From: JAZRWQ01 sp045541395
Lineage (GTDB): Bacteria; Bacillota; Clostridia; Oscillospirales; UMGS1783
NCBI GenBank assembly: GCA_045541395.1
Contig: JAZQIZ010000003.1
Coordinates: forward strand, 1 to 21,926
Direction of reading: 5' to 3'
Length of the DNA stretch: 21,926 nucleotides
Of this stretch, positions 6,987 through 15,319 are shown in pieces. A model generated the notes under the pieces. That model did no database searches. It had not been told where the DNA came from and saw only the letters and a list, made by a program, of their open reading frames with translations. A program made the position numbers and the translations under genes. The first letter of the stretch is position 1. Each line of letters begins with the position of its first letter.

Positions 6987-8102
6987 ATGATAGAATACGA
7001 TGAAATAAGATTCAGTATCCAATCTTTAAAAAACAAAATTGATGAGCTGACCGAAGCTCTTGAACTGGATAAGCTTGAAGCACAGCTTAAGGAAATTGAA
7101 GAACAGACTGCCCGGGAAGGCTTCTGGAACGATACGGAAAACAGCCAGAAGGTTTTGCAAAAGCAGGCGGCTTTAAAATCAAAGTACAATTCCTGCATTG
7201 GCCTTCAGACAAGATACGAAGATGCTCTTTCTTTAATTGAAATGGCTGAAGAAGCGGAGGATCCTTCCTTTGTTGACGAGCTTACCGAAAGCTACAGCTC
7301 CCTTGCTAAGGATCTTGACGCCGCACTTTTACAGACTCTGCTTTCAGGGGAGTATGATGATTCCAATGCAATTTTAACTCTACATGCAGGCGCAGGCGGT
7401 ACCGAGGCTCAGGACTGGGTTGAAATGCTTTACAGAATGTATATGCATTGGGCTGAAGGTCACGGCTATAAGTTTAAACAGCTTGACTGTCTGCCAGGTG
7501 ACGATGCCGGTATTAAAAGCGTTTCCTTCCTTATTGAAGGCGAAAACGCCTTTGGTTATATGAAGGGTGAGGGCGGCGTTCACAGGCTTGTTCGCGTTTC
7601 TCCTTTTGATGCTTCAGGCAGAAGGCATACTTCCTTTGCTTCCCTTGAAGTTATACCCGAAATTAACGATGACGTTAACGTTGAGATCAATCCCGACGAT
7701 ATAAGAATAGATACCTACAGAGCAAGCGGCGCAGGCGGCCAGCACGTTAACAAGACTTCCTCTGCCATAAGAATTACCCACCTGCCCACCGGTATTGTTG
7801 TTGCCTGTCAGAATGAACGAAGCCAGCATCAAAACAAGGATATGGCAATGAAAATGCTTAAGTCCAAGCTGTTGGAAATTAAAATAAGAGAGCATTACGA
7901 TAAAATTGAAGATATTAAAGGCGACCAGATGCAGATAGCCTGGGGCAGCCAGATCCGCTCTTACGTATTTATGCCCTACACCTTAGCCAAGGACCATCGC
8001 ACAGGATATGAAATGGGTAATATCAACGCGGTTATGGACGGGGATATTGACGGCTTTATAAACGCATATTTAAAGGCTCTTTCTCAGGGCACTATCCAAT
8101 AA
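6987..8102 (+). CDS. prfB: Peptide chain release factor 2
   Basis: 371 residues, full length for RF2. It recognises UGA and UAA stop codons in the ribosomal A site and triggers peptide release. The RF2 stop-codon recognition tripeptide Ser-Pro-Phe is at residues 205-207, and the catalytic Gly-Gly-Gln at 250-252 (SGAGGQHVNK). The start at 6987 has an AAAGGTGAG site upstream. In many bacteria prfB carries a programmed +1 frameshift, an in-frame UGA after a CUU codon near position 25. Here codon 25 is still CTT but is followed by GAA, and the frame is uninterrupted, so the autoregulatory frameshift is absent. The gene stands alone between its own promoter and terminator; its usual neighbour secA is not adjacent. 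Confidence 0.98.
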   Translation: MIEYDEIRFSIQSLKNKIDELTEALELDKLEAQLKEIEEQTAREGFWNDTENSQKVLQKQAALKSKYNSCIGLQTRYEDALSLIEMAEEAEDPSFVDELTESYSSLAKDLDAALLQTLLSGEYDDSNAILTLHAGAGGTEAQDWVEMLYRMYMHWAEGHGYKFKQLDCLPGDDAGIKSVSFLIEGENAFGYMKGEGGVHRLVRVSPFDASGRRHTSFASLEVIPEINDDVNVEINPDDIRIDTYRASGAGGQHVNKTSSAIRITHLPTGIVVACQNERSQHQNKDMAMKMLKSKLLEIKIREHYDKIEDIKGDQMQIAWGSQIRSYVFMPYTLAKDHRTGYEMGNINAVMDGDIDGFINAYLKALSQGTIQ

Positions 8103-8135
8103 CAAAAAACCACCTGATCTTCAGGTGGTTTTTTT
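8103..8135. terminator. Bidirectional terminator between prfB and the SGNH lipoprotein gene
   Basis: An 11-bp perfect stem AAACCACCTGA (8107-8117) with TCAGGTGGTTT (8121-8131), loop of three, with T runs on the plus side and A runs on the other. It can serve both convergent genes, whose stop codons are immediately adjacent. Confidence 0.92.
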
Positions 8136-8136
8136 A

Positions 8137-9264
8137 TTAGAGTAAAGGCTCGATCAAGGGAATAAGCTTTGCGGATATTTCCTTAAATCCCTTGGATGAT
8201 GGGTGCACTCTGTCCACATTCCAGCTATCGGCATCTGAAGAGGCAAAGCCTGTACCGTCAATAACGTTACAGCCAAGGCCCTCTGCAACAGAAAGCATTG
8301 TATCTGTCCAGCTTTGAGGCTCAACCGTATTAAATGAGGTTATAAGGGTAATGGGAATATCGGGATAAAACTCCTGTACCTCCATAATATAATCCGCGCA
8401 GTTTTTCGCAAGCTCCTGCTGTGTAACGCCGCTGTAAAAATCGTTCACACCAAGGCTTATAAAAATATGAGTCGGCTTAAAGGGATCGTCCTTATCAAGA
8501 GAGCCTGTACGGAAAACCTCGCCGCCAACGGCCCGGTTAAAGTAGTTTGCGTTAAAGTGGGAAGCCACAAGATTAGTCCAGCTTTCCGAGGGATTATCCG
8601 CAAAAAGGCCCTGAGCAATAGAATCTCCCAGGAAGAGGAAGTTATGCTCATATCCGTCATAAGGGCGGGCATTGCCTAAATTTATATTTCGCATAACTAT
8701 GCCGTGCCAGTTAGGGAAAACTATTGTTATACGGCTCTCTCCTTCAGCTTCTCTTTTATATACAAGGTCCATATCGGTGCCGTTTTGCACAAGATAGGTC
8801 TCTTTAAGCTGACCGTCTTCAAAGAGAGCAAAGCAATCATCGGGATGATCGGAAGAACGATCAAAAAAGCTTTCCTTTACAACGTAGGAGAAGGATATTT
8901 CAGGAGCATCGGTATAAAAATCCATCCGAACGCCTGTAGTACAGTTAAAATAAGGGGTACCGACCTTTGCGGTAGCACCGTATTGCTCGTAATTTTCAAT
9001 GCGCTCATGAGAAAAACGCATTGGCACAAATGAACCGCCGCCTATTTGCGGATCACCGTAAGAGCCTGCTCTTTCCTCAAGGTCATAGATACCGCAGAAC
9101 AGAGGCTCTAAAATTAAGCTCAGGTCTTCAACCTCAGAAGGCTCTGCCTCCAATATTTCAGATTCCTCAACCGACTGTTCGGGCTTTTCCTGCTTACCCT
9201 CTGTACAGCCGCACAGGGAAACAACGAAAATTAAAGCCAAAATAATAGCAATTATTCTTTTCAT
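8137..9264 (-). CDS. SGNH/GDSL hydrolase lipoprotein (CE2-like two-domain esterase)
   Basis: 375 residues from the ATG at 9264, chosen for the GGAGGTG site directly upstream and because it begins a lipoprotein signal peptide (lipobox L-C-G-C20). An earlier in-frame start would place 31 unrelated residues before it and overlap the promoter. Residues about 55-200 look like a beta-sandwich domain. The SGNH domain follows: G213-D-S215-I, a block II-like glycine in AVGGE, GVND (272-275), and D351-R-V-H354. All catalytic elements are present. The arrangement, beta domain then SGNH domain, resembles carbohydrate esterase family 2 acetyl-esterases, but the exact family cannot be fixed by eye. It is anchored outside the membrane and transcribed separately from the operon upstream. 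Confidence 0.88.
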   Translation of the reverse strand: MKRIIAIILALIFVVSLCGCTEGKQEKPEQSVEESEILEAEPSEVEDLSLILEPLFCGIYDLEERAGSYGDPQIGGGSFVPMRFSHERIENYEQYGATAKVGTPYFNCTTGVRMDFYTDAPEISFSYVVKESFFDRSSDHPDDCFALFEDGQLKETYLVQNGTDMDLVYKREAEGESRITIVFPNWHGIVMRNINLGNARPYDGYEHNFLFLGDSIAQGLFADNPSESWTNLVASHFNANYFNRAVGGEVFRTGSLDKDDPFKPTHIFISLGVNDFYSGVTQQELAKNCADYIMEVQEFYPDIPITLITSFNTVEPQSWTDTMLSVAEGLGCNVIDGTGFASSDADSWNVDRVHPSSKGFKEISAKLIPLIEPLL

Positions 9265-9285
9265 ATCGACACCTCCGTTTTTTAT

Positions 9286-9314
9286 ATTATAACTTAAGTT
9301 TAACGTAAAATCAA
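9286..9314 (-). promoter_or_regulatory. Promoter of the SGNH lipoprotein gene
   Basis: On the minus strand: TTGATT (9314-9309), 17-bp spacer, TATAAT (9291-9286). It lies after the operon terminator, so the gene is an independent unit. Confidence 0.7.
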
Positions 9315-9317
9315 TAG

Positions 9318-9360
9318 AAAAAAGGGCTCGGAAAACCGAGCCCTTTGGGTTAGGCAACCC
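9318..9360 (-). terminator. Operon terminator (two hairpins)
   Basis: Read on the minus strand after the stop codon at 9363: a short hairpin (GGGTT/AACCC, 9347-9360), then a strong 11-bp stem AAAGGGCTCGG/CCGAGCCCTTT (9321-9346) with a four-base loop and a T run (9323-9318). It ends the five-gene operon. Confidence 0.9.
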
Positions 9361-9362
9361 AA

Positions 9363-12300
9363 TTATTTAGAGGAATATTTTTTCTTAGCCTTTAAGGTCA
9401 CTACAACACCTAAAGCGGATACTGCTACTATAGCAACAACCGTAAGAACGTCCATATCGCCGGTGTTGGGGATAGTGGAGAGGGTGAATACCATAGCATT
9501 GTTAAGATGTGCCCAATTATTAGCGCCACCGCAGGTTGCACTGCCTATAGTAAGGTTGTAACGGTTTGCTGCATCGCCGCCGGTATAACTGCTGCCTATA
9601 GAAGCAGAGATAGCTACCTTATCGCTTGTAACGTTCATTAAAGAGAAGGGTATCCTTACCTCATAGGTATAGGTACGTGTCTCTTCATCGTAGGTGATCA
9701 TATAATCATCCGCAGGAAGCTCCCAGGCAGTATGACCCTGAGTGAAGGTATAAGAGCCGGGCTTACCGTTAACAAGACCCATCATAAAGCCGGTGTACTG
9801 TTCATACATATCGCCTTCAAATTCAATACGCTTAACGGTTGTTTCTTCATCATAACCGGAAATGGAGAAATTGAAGTGAGCAGACTTATAAAGTAAGCTG
9901 GGATCTGTACAGGTATCGTCATAATCACACTCGTTGATAGTTGCGCCGATGTAAAGATATTCGGAGTCGTTGGTCAAGTAAAGTCTTGCTATCTGTTCGT
10001 TATTAACGGAAGAAGGATCAAAGGACCAGAAATTACCCCAGGTATTCTGGCAGTGGGTAGGAGTTGTCTGAACAACGGGAGTGCCGCCCCATTCCTTATC
10101 GGTAATAACGCCGTCGATCTTAACGGGCTTGGTAATAGAAGGAGCCTTGTCAAGAACAAAGGTATCTATCTTCTTTGCAGTTTCATTAAGAGTAAACTTA
10201 AGAACTCCGCCTTCCTCATGGCCGATTTCGCAAGTGCAATACTCTTCGTTATTTGAAGTTGCGTTAAGGAGGCCCTGAGTTATAAGGTAACGGTTAGCGC
10301 CTGCGCCCTGATTTGCATCACCGATAGATGCAGAGAATGCAATATCTCTGGACTGAGAAAGATCGATATTTGTCATAGAAATAGGAAGTTTAACTTCATA
10401 AGTCCAGGTTGCGGTTTCTTCATCAAACTTAACTTCGTAATTTTCTTCGGGAAGATCCTGGGCAGTCATACCGTGGGTAATAACGCACTGACCCTTTTCT
10501 CCGTTTACAATGCCGAGCCAGAAGCCGGTATATGCTTCGTGCTTCTTCTCTTCAAAGTCAATTTGATTCATAAGGGTATCTTCATTGTACTGGCCGATGG
10601 TAAATCCGAAATGAGCTGCATTCCAAAGCATACCGGGATCGGTGCAGGAATCGTCATATGCGGATTTATCAAGGGTAAGCGCAAGATAAATGTTTTCTTT
10701 ATCGTTGGTAAGATAGAGTTTTGCAGTCTGATTTTCTTTAACAACGCCGTCCATTTCCCAGTAAAGGCCATTTTCAATTTCATTTCGTGTGAAGAGAGGA
10801 TCGGTTACCATAACAGGCTTGCCCCATTCTTCTTCGGAAACGGTACCATCGACCTTAATGCTTTCGGGAATAGCGGACGCATTGGAGGAAACATAATTTT
10901 CTGTTTCATCTTCAGGCTCTTCGGGAGTTTCGGGCTCTTCGGGGAGCTCAGTAAGCTCATTGAGGGTGAATCTAAGGAAGCCGCCTTCATACATACCTTT
11001 CTCACAGAAGCAATATTCATTGTCTGCTATGGTGGAGTTTAAGAAGCCCTGAGTAATAAGATAACGGTTTGCGCCTGCGCCTACGTTACCGTCACCTATA
11101 GAAGCGGAGAATACGATCTCTCTTGACTCAGCAAGGTTGATGTTAGTCATGGAAATAGGGATCTTTACTTCGTAGGTCCAGGTTGCGGTTTCTTCATCAT
11201 ACTTAACTTCATAATTTTCTTCGGGAAGATCCTGAGCGGTCATACCGTGAGTAACAGGAGCCTGACCCTTTACACCGTTAACCTCACCCAGCCAGAAGCC
11301 GGTATAAACCTCATGCTTCTGATCTTCAAAGTCTATCTGTTCTACGCCGGTCTCTTGGTTATACTGAGCAATATTAAAGCCAAAGTGGGCAAAATTCCAA
11401 AGCATACCGGGATCAGTACACTCTTCAGTATTATCTAAAGCGTGATCGAGAGTAAGTGCTAAATAGATATTTTCATCATCATTAGTAAGATAGAACTTAG
11501 CGGACTGATCTTCCTTAACAATACCGTCCATTTCCCAGTAAAGGCCGTTTTCAATATCGCTTCTGGTAAAGAGAGGATCGGTTACCATTACGGGCTTACC
11601 CCATTCTTCTTCGGAAACGGAGCCATCGAGCTGTATATCTCCTAAATTAGCAGTAGCAGCAGAAGAAACGTAATTCTGATCTACAGGAGGAATAACAGGT
11701 TCATCGGGAACTTCGGGTTCTTCGGGAAGGCCGTTAAGGGCAAACTTAAGGAAGCCGCCTTCATACATACCGTTTTCGCAGACGCAGTATCCGTCTGCTG
11801 AAGTGGTATTAAGGAAGCCCTGAGTTATAAGATAACGGTTAGCGCCTGCGCCTACGTTACCGTCACCTATAGAAGCGGAGAATACCATTTCGGTGTGCTG
11901 GGAAAGATCTATGGTAGTCATAGAGAGAGGTATCTTTACTTCATATATCCAGGTAGAAGTAGCATCATCAAACTTAACTTCATAGTTTTCTTCGGGAAGG
12001 CCGACGGCAGTCATACCGTGTGAAACGGGAGTCTGACCCTTTACGCCGTTAACCTCACCCAGCCAGAAGCCGGTGAATATTTCATGGATAAGGCCTTCAT
12101 ATTCAAACTGAGGAACGCCGCTTGCTTCAACGTAAGGAGCAATATTGAATCCGAAGTGGGCAGAGTTCCAAAGCGCGCCGGGCTCGGTGCACTCGATGCC
12201 GTTGTCCTGTGCATTATCGAGAGTAAGCGCAACGTAAACGTTTTCGGTATCGTTGGTGAAATACATTTTTGCTGTCTGTAAGCCCTTGACAACACCGTCA

Positions 12301-13208
12301 ATTTCCCAATAGAGACCGTTGGGAATATCACTGCGGGTATGATAGGGGTTTGTAACAACAACGGGCTTACCCCATTCTTCTTCGGAAACGGAGCCGTCGA
12401 TAGTTATATCACCTTTCTTTTGCGCTACGGAAGTACCGATATAGTTTTCTTCAACATAAGCAATAATGGGGCTTGTGCCTGCGTGACCGCTTTCAGCTGC
12501 AGTAATGGCGCCATCGGATTCTGCCTGAGAAGCTGCATAAGAGCAATGATAACGGTTTGCGCCCGCTGCAAGCAGAGAGTCATTCATATCAAGAGAAAGA
12601 ACAACTGCAGTATCGTCAGGGGTAATGTTGGTTGCAGAATAAGGAATAGCTACTTCGTAGGTGTAGGAATTAGCCGCGGTATCGTAAACTATTTCATAGT
12701 CTGCGTCCTGGAGGGTATAAGGTTCAACACCCTGAGGAGCGCAGTAATTTGCCTTATCGGTACCGTTAAGAAGCCCCATTCTCCAATAGCTGTACTGTTC
12801 TCTCTGTTCACCGTTAATTTCTACCTTGGGTACGGTAGTAGAAGCAACGTATTTGGAAAGAGTGAAGGACAGCTGTGCGTGAGTCCACAGATCACCGATA
12901 GATGTGCAGGTAGTATCAAGATCGGATGCGTTATTCAGTCTGACACCAACGTAAATTTTTTCTGCGCCTTTCTTTACGTAGACATCGTAGGTCTGATCGG
13001 CAGGAGCGGGATTAAACTGCCAATAATCCCATAAAGGAGCCTTGCTCCAGTTGGTATTATGATCGCCGGAGAAAACGGGGTTGCCCCATTCTTCTACGGT
13101 TATCACACCGTCAACTGTCACTTCAGCTTCTTCACTGCCTGCAAAAACAGATACGCTTAATGATACGAGCATAACAATTGCAAGAAGGAATGCTAATAGC
13201 TTTTTCAT
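9363..13208 (-). CDS. Cell-wall protein with five tandem CBM9-like domains and IPNTG sortase-like signal
   Basis: 1281 residues. The signal peptide is residues 1-23 (ending SVFA). Five homologous domains of about 205-235 residues follow, each marked near its start by a DG-x-(V/I)-x-x-x-E-W-G motif with tryptophans at 41, 279, 536, 795 and 1040. Other shared marks are a YxTND..NIY strand, a TYEVxIP strand and a GANRY segment. The pattern resembles CBM9/DOMON-like carbohydrate-binding beta-sandwiches; family assignment is by motif only. Acidic proline-rich linkers separate domains 2, 3 and 4. The C-terminus has IPNTG (1246-1250), a hydrophobic span and a KAKKKYSSK tail, a sortase-type wall anchor. 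Domains 2-4 are closest to each other, domains 1 and 5 more diverged. It is the last gene of the operon and has no catalytic motif I can see. Likely role: multivalent glycan capture at the wall surface. Confidence 0.85.
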   Translation of the reverse strand: MKKLLAFLLAIVMLVSLSVSVFAGSEEAEVTVDGVITVEEWGNPVFSGDHNTNWSKAPLWDYWQFNPAPADQTYDVYVKKGAEKIYVGVRLNNASDLDTTCTSIGDLWTHAQLSFTLSKYVASTTVPKVEINGEQREQYSYWRMGLLNGTDKANYCAPQGVEPYTLQDADYEIVYDTAANSYTYEVAIPYSATNITPDDTAVVLSLDMNDSLLAAGANRYHCSYAASQAESDGAITAAESGHAGTSPIIAYVEENYIGTSVAQKKGDITIDGSVSEEEWGKPVVVTNPYHTRSDIPNGLYWEIDGVVKGLQTAKMYFTNDTENVYVALTLDNAQDNGIECTEPGALWNSAHFGFNIAPYVEASGVPQFEYEGLIHEIFTGFWLGEVNGVKGQTPVSHGMTAVGLPEENYEVKFDDATSTWIYEVKIPLSMTTIDLSQHTEMVFSASIGDGNVGAGANRYLITQGFLNTTSADGYCVCENGMYEGGFLKFALNGLPEEPEVPDEPVIPPVDQNYVSSAATANLGDIQLDGSVSEEEWGKPVMVTDPLFTRSDIENGLYWEMDGIVKEDQSAKFYLTNDDENIYLALTLDHALDNTEECTDPGMLWNFAHFGFNIAQYNQETGVEQIDFEDQKHEVYTGFWLGEVNGVKGQAPVTHGMTAQDLPEENYEVKYDEETATWTYEVKIPISMTNINLAESREIVFSASIGDGNVGAGANRYLITQGFLNSTIADNEYCFCEKGMYEGGFLRFTLNELTELPEEPETPEEPEDETENYVSSNASAIPESIKVDGTVSEEEWGKPVMVTDPLFTRNEIENGLYWEMDGVVKENQTAKLYLTNDKENIYLALTLDKSAYDDSCTDPGMLWNAAHFGFTIGQYNEDTLMNQIDFEEKKHEAYTGFWLGIVNGEKGQCVITHGMTAQDLPEENYEVKFDEETATWTYEVKLPISMTNIDLSQSRDIAFSASIGDANQGAGANRYLITQGLLNATSNNEEYCTCEIGHEEGGVLKFTLNETAKKIDTFVLDKAPSITKPVKIDGVITDKEWGGTPVVQTTPTHCQNTWGNFWSFDPSSVNNEQIARLYLTNDSEYLYIGATINECDYDDTCTDPSLLYKSAHFNFSISGYDEETTVKRIEFEGDMYEQYTGFMMGLVNGKPGSYTFTQGHTAWELPADDYMITYDEETRTYTYEVRIPFSLMNVTSDKVAISASIGSSYTGGDAANRYNLTIGSATCGGANNWAHLNNAMVFTLSTIPNTGDMDVLTVVAIVAVSALGVVVTLKAKKKYSSK
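10150..12400 (-). repeat. Three similar tandem repeats of about 775 bp inside the wall-protein gene
   Basis: The DNA for domains 2, 3 and 4 repeats with periods of 771 and 777 bp: the CCATTCTTCT stretch encoding the EEEW motif recurs at 12372, 11601 and 10824. The DNA around these points and around the GANRYLITQG codons is close to identical, suggesting recent internal duplication or gene conversion. Confidence 0.85.
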
Positions 13209-13256
13209 AACTTTTCTCCTTTTTTATATTTTTACCGCCTCAGCGGATTTGTAAGC

Positions 13257-14219
13257 TTACTTCTTCTTTTTAATGAGTACAACAATGGCAGCAGCTGCGG
13301 CAAATACAGCGGCTATTGCAGAACAGGTTGCGCTTACGCTCATTAATTCATAGTTCTTATAATAGTCCTCAGAAAGAGGTTCTATTTCGGAAGTAATAAT
13401 AGTCTTTTCGGGAATAAAAAGATCGCCTCTTAAGCTCATAACGTCATTAAGCTTAATAATAAGAGGATTGGAATACTGGAAGTGGAAGTTGTTAGGGCCA
13501 AACCAGGCCATACCTCTTTCACCTGCCTTGGAGATAAGGTAACGGTTACCTGCATCACCGCCGGTATGGGCGTCGGTAAAATCAAGGCCAAGGCAAATAG
13601 TATCGTTATTCCAAATATCAAGGCTTGTTACGTTAAGGGGAATTCGCATTTCATAATGATAGGTTTTTTCAGCCTCATCATAGGTTACGCTGTAATCACC
13701 TTCGGAAAGCTCGGTGGTGGTCATACCCTGAGAGGTGCATACGGTGTAAGGCTTCTGAGCAACAAAGCCCAAAGAATAGCAGGTATAAAGCTCATACTGA
13801 TCGCCCTGATATTCAATTTTAGGGCAAACAATACCTTCAACGTAGCTGCCGAAGGTAACTACCATATGGGGGTGCTGCCAGAGAGTATCGGGGGTTTCAC
13901 AGCCCATATCCTTTTGGGCGTTTACCATTTTGCCTGCCACGTAAATATAGTCGGTATCATTGGTGATGTAAAACTCAACGTACTGACCTGCGGGAGCAGG
14001 AACAAAGGACCAGAAATCCCAGCCCTTTGACTGAAGAGCGAGTACCTCATCGGGAGTTGCTTTGAAAATAGGCTCTCCCCATTCGTCCTTATTAACAACA
14101 CCGTCTATTACGACCTTCATAGGGTCGGAAGTAACCTTATAATCTGCTGCAGCAAATGCGCTTATGGAAAAAGCAAATGCTAAAACAATAATAAGTATAG
14201 CAGAAATAATCTTTTTCAT
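13257..14219 (-). CDS. Single CBM9-like domain protein with C-terminal membrane anchor
   Basis: 320 residues. The signal peptide is about 1-23 (ending SAFA). One copy of the same domain as in the downstream 1281-residue protein spans about 33-258: IDGVVNKDEWG with Trp47, YITNDTDYIY, YHYEMRIPLNVTSL, and GNRYLIS. A short stalk follows, then an alanine/valine-rich membrane segment (about 294-316) with a KKKK tail, so the domain faces outward on the membrane. No sortase motif is seen. A GGAGGG site precedes the ATG at 14219, 15 bp after the gene upstream. No catalytic signature is visible; a binding role is inferred. It could instead be an accessory domain that positions the GH2 enzyme. Confidence 0.82.
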   Translation of the reverse strand: MKKIISAILIIVLAFAFSISAFAAADYKVTSDPMKVVIDGVVNKDEWGEPIFKATPDEVLALQSKGWDFWSFVPAPAGQYVEFYITNDTDYIYVAGKMVNAQKDMGCETPDTLWQHPHMVVTFGSYVEGIVCPKIEYQGDQYELYTCYSLGFVAQKPYTVCTSQGMTTTELSEGDYSVTYDEAEKTYHYEMRIPLNVTSLDIWNNDTICLGLDFTDAHTGGDAGNRYLISKAGERGMAWFGPNNFHFQYSNPLIIKLNDVMSLRGDLFIPEKTIITSEIEPLSEDYYKNYELMSVSATCSAIAAVFAAAAAIVVLIKKKK

Positions 14220-14234
14220 AATACCCTCCCTGTT

Positions 14235-15302
14235 TTATTCCTCGGAGGGAGTTTCTTTGGGAGCCTTTTTCTTTTTAAGCGAAAGAAGAATTACAATGAT
14301 ACTGAGAACAACTACCGCGCCGGAAGCAATAATGATTATTATCTGGGTAGTGTAATTCCAAACAAGCTCTCTTTCAACTATTTCAATAACGGTTGTGGTT
14401 TCGGTTTTAGTGGTGGTTTCGGGCTCGGATTCTACTGCGGGAGCTTCCTCTTCGGGAGCTTCTTCAGGAGCTTCGGGCTCTTCGGGAGCAATGGGAGTAA
14501 CAGCAGCTACTGCGTCTGCGCCGTTGAGAGTCACTATTATTGTCTGATCGTTATGGGCATAATTGCCGGGGCCACCGCAAAATGCAGCGCCTGTACCTAT
14601 AAGGAAGCGGTTGGAGCCGTTAACCGCATCTGCACCGTTGGAAGCAAAAGGAAGAGAAATAACTGCACTTAAAGCCAAGGAAGTAGAATTATTAAGATCC
14701 ACGTTAGTAAAGCCAACGTAAGGTACTGCTACTTCGTAGGTCATGGTTTTATTGGCTTCATCATAAACAACTTTGTATAAGCTATCGGTAAGATCCAAAG
14801 CATCTATACCCTGAGTAAGAACCTCGGTTTTGCAGGAGCCATCTGCCAGCATACCAATACGGAAGCCGGTATACTGTTCGTAATTCTGTCCTTCAAAGTC
14901 AATAGCGGGAACGCCGTTATTCATGGATGTGGAAAAAGTGAAGGTAAAGTTTTGGCACTGCCAAAGGTTTGCGCCTGTAGAGTCAGGATCAATAACAGTA
15001 TCGTTAACAACAAGGCCTAAATAAATATTCTGAGCATCATTATTTACGTAAAGATCAAAGGATTCGCTGCCGCCATAGGAAGGATCAAAATCCCAATAGG
15101 TCATAACAGGATCTACAGAGCCGTCCATTGCAGATGCTTTATTAACACCGGCCATTATGGGAGCGCCCCATTCTTCTTCGGTAATAACACCGTCCAGGGT
15201 AATTGCCTTTGCTTCGGGGGCAGTAAAGGTACCTGCAAATACCGAAACAGAAAGGGCAAAGCAAAGGATAATAGCTAAAATTACTGTAATTAATTTTTTC
15301 AT
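14235..15302 (-). CDS. Single CBM9-like domain protein with acidic stalk and membrane anchor
   Basis: 355 residues. The signal peptide is about 1-23 (ending SVFA), nearly the same as that of the 1281-residue protein. One CBM9-like domain spans about 32-262: LDGVITEEEWG with Trp45, YVNNDAQNIYLG, MTYEVAVPYVGFTNV, and SNRFLIG. It then has a Pro/Glu/Ala-rich stalk and a Thr/Glu stretch (about 270-310), one membrane helix (about 320-342) and a charged tail. It lacks the Cys found before the DxLW-type segment in the other copies. An AGGAGAG site lies upstream, and the gap to the GH2 gene is 17 bp. It is an outward-facing binding protein by inference; the stalk would hold the domain away from the membrane. 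Confidence 0.82.
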   Translation of the reverse strand: MKKLITVILAIILCFALSVSVFAGTFTAPEAKAITLDGVITEEEWGAPIMAGVNKASAMDGSVDPVMTYWDFDPSYGGSESFDLYVNNDAQNIYLGLVVNDTVIDPDSTGANLWQCQNFTFTFSTSMNNGVPAIDFEGQNYEQYTGFRIGMLADGSCKTEVLTQGIDALDLTDSLYKVVYDEANKTMTYEVAVPYVGFTNVDLNNSTSLALSAVISLPFASNGADAVNGSNRFLIGTGAAFCGGPGNYAHNDQTIIVTLNGADAVAAVTPIAPEEPEAPEEAPEEEAPAVESEPETTTKTETTTVIEIVERELVWNYTTQIIIIIASGAVVVLSIIVILLSLKKKKAPKETPSEE

Positions 15303-15319
15303 TTTACATTCTCTCCTTT

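Noticed and set aside
10473..11042. A 189-residue plus-strand open frame
   Set aside because: Antisense to domain repeats of the wall protein; similar antisense frames recur in the other repeats, as expected for a shadow.
12339..13034. A 231-residue plus-strand open frame
   Set aside because: Antisense to the first domain of the wall protein; composition is unlike a real protein and there is no ribosome site.
9363..13208. S-layer or SusD-like identity for the repeat protein
   Set aside because: No SLH motif and no TPR-rich SusD features; the repeated EEWG and GANRY signatures and the IPNTG tail fit a wall-anchored binding protein better.
13235..13246. A small CCGC/GCGG hairpin in the 48-bp gap between the last two operon genes
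   Set aside because: The stem is only four base pairs and no T run follows on the minus strand, so it is not a convincing terminator; at most a processing or attenuation element.
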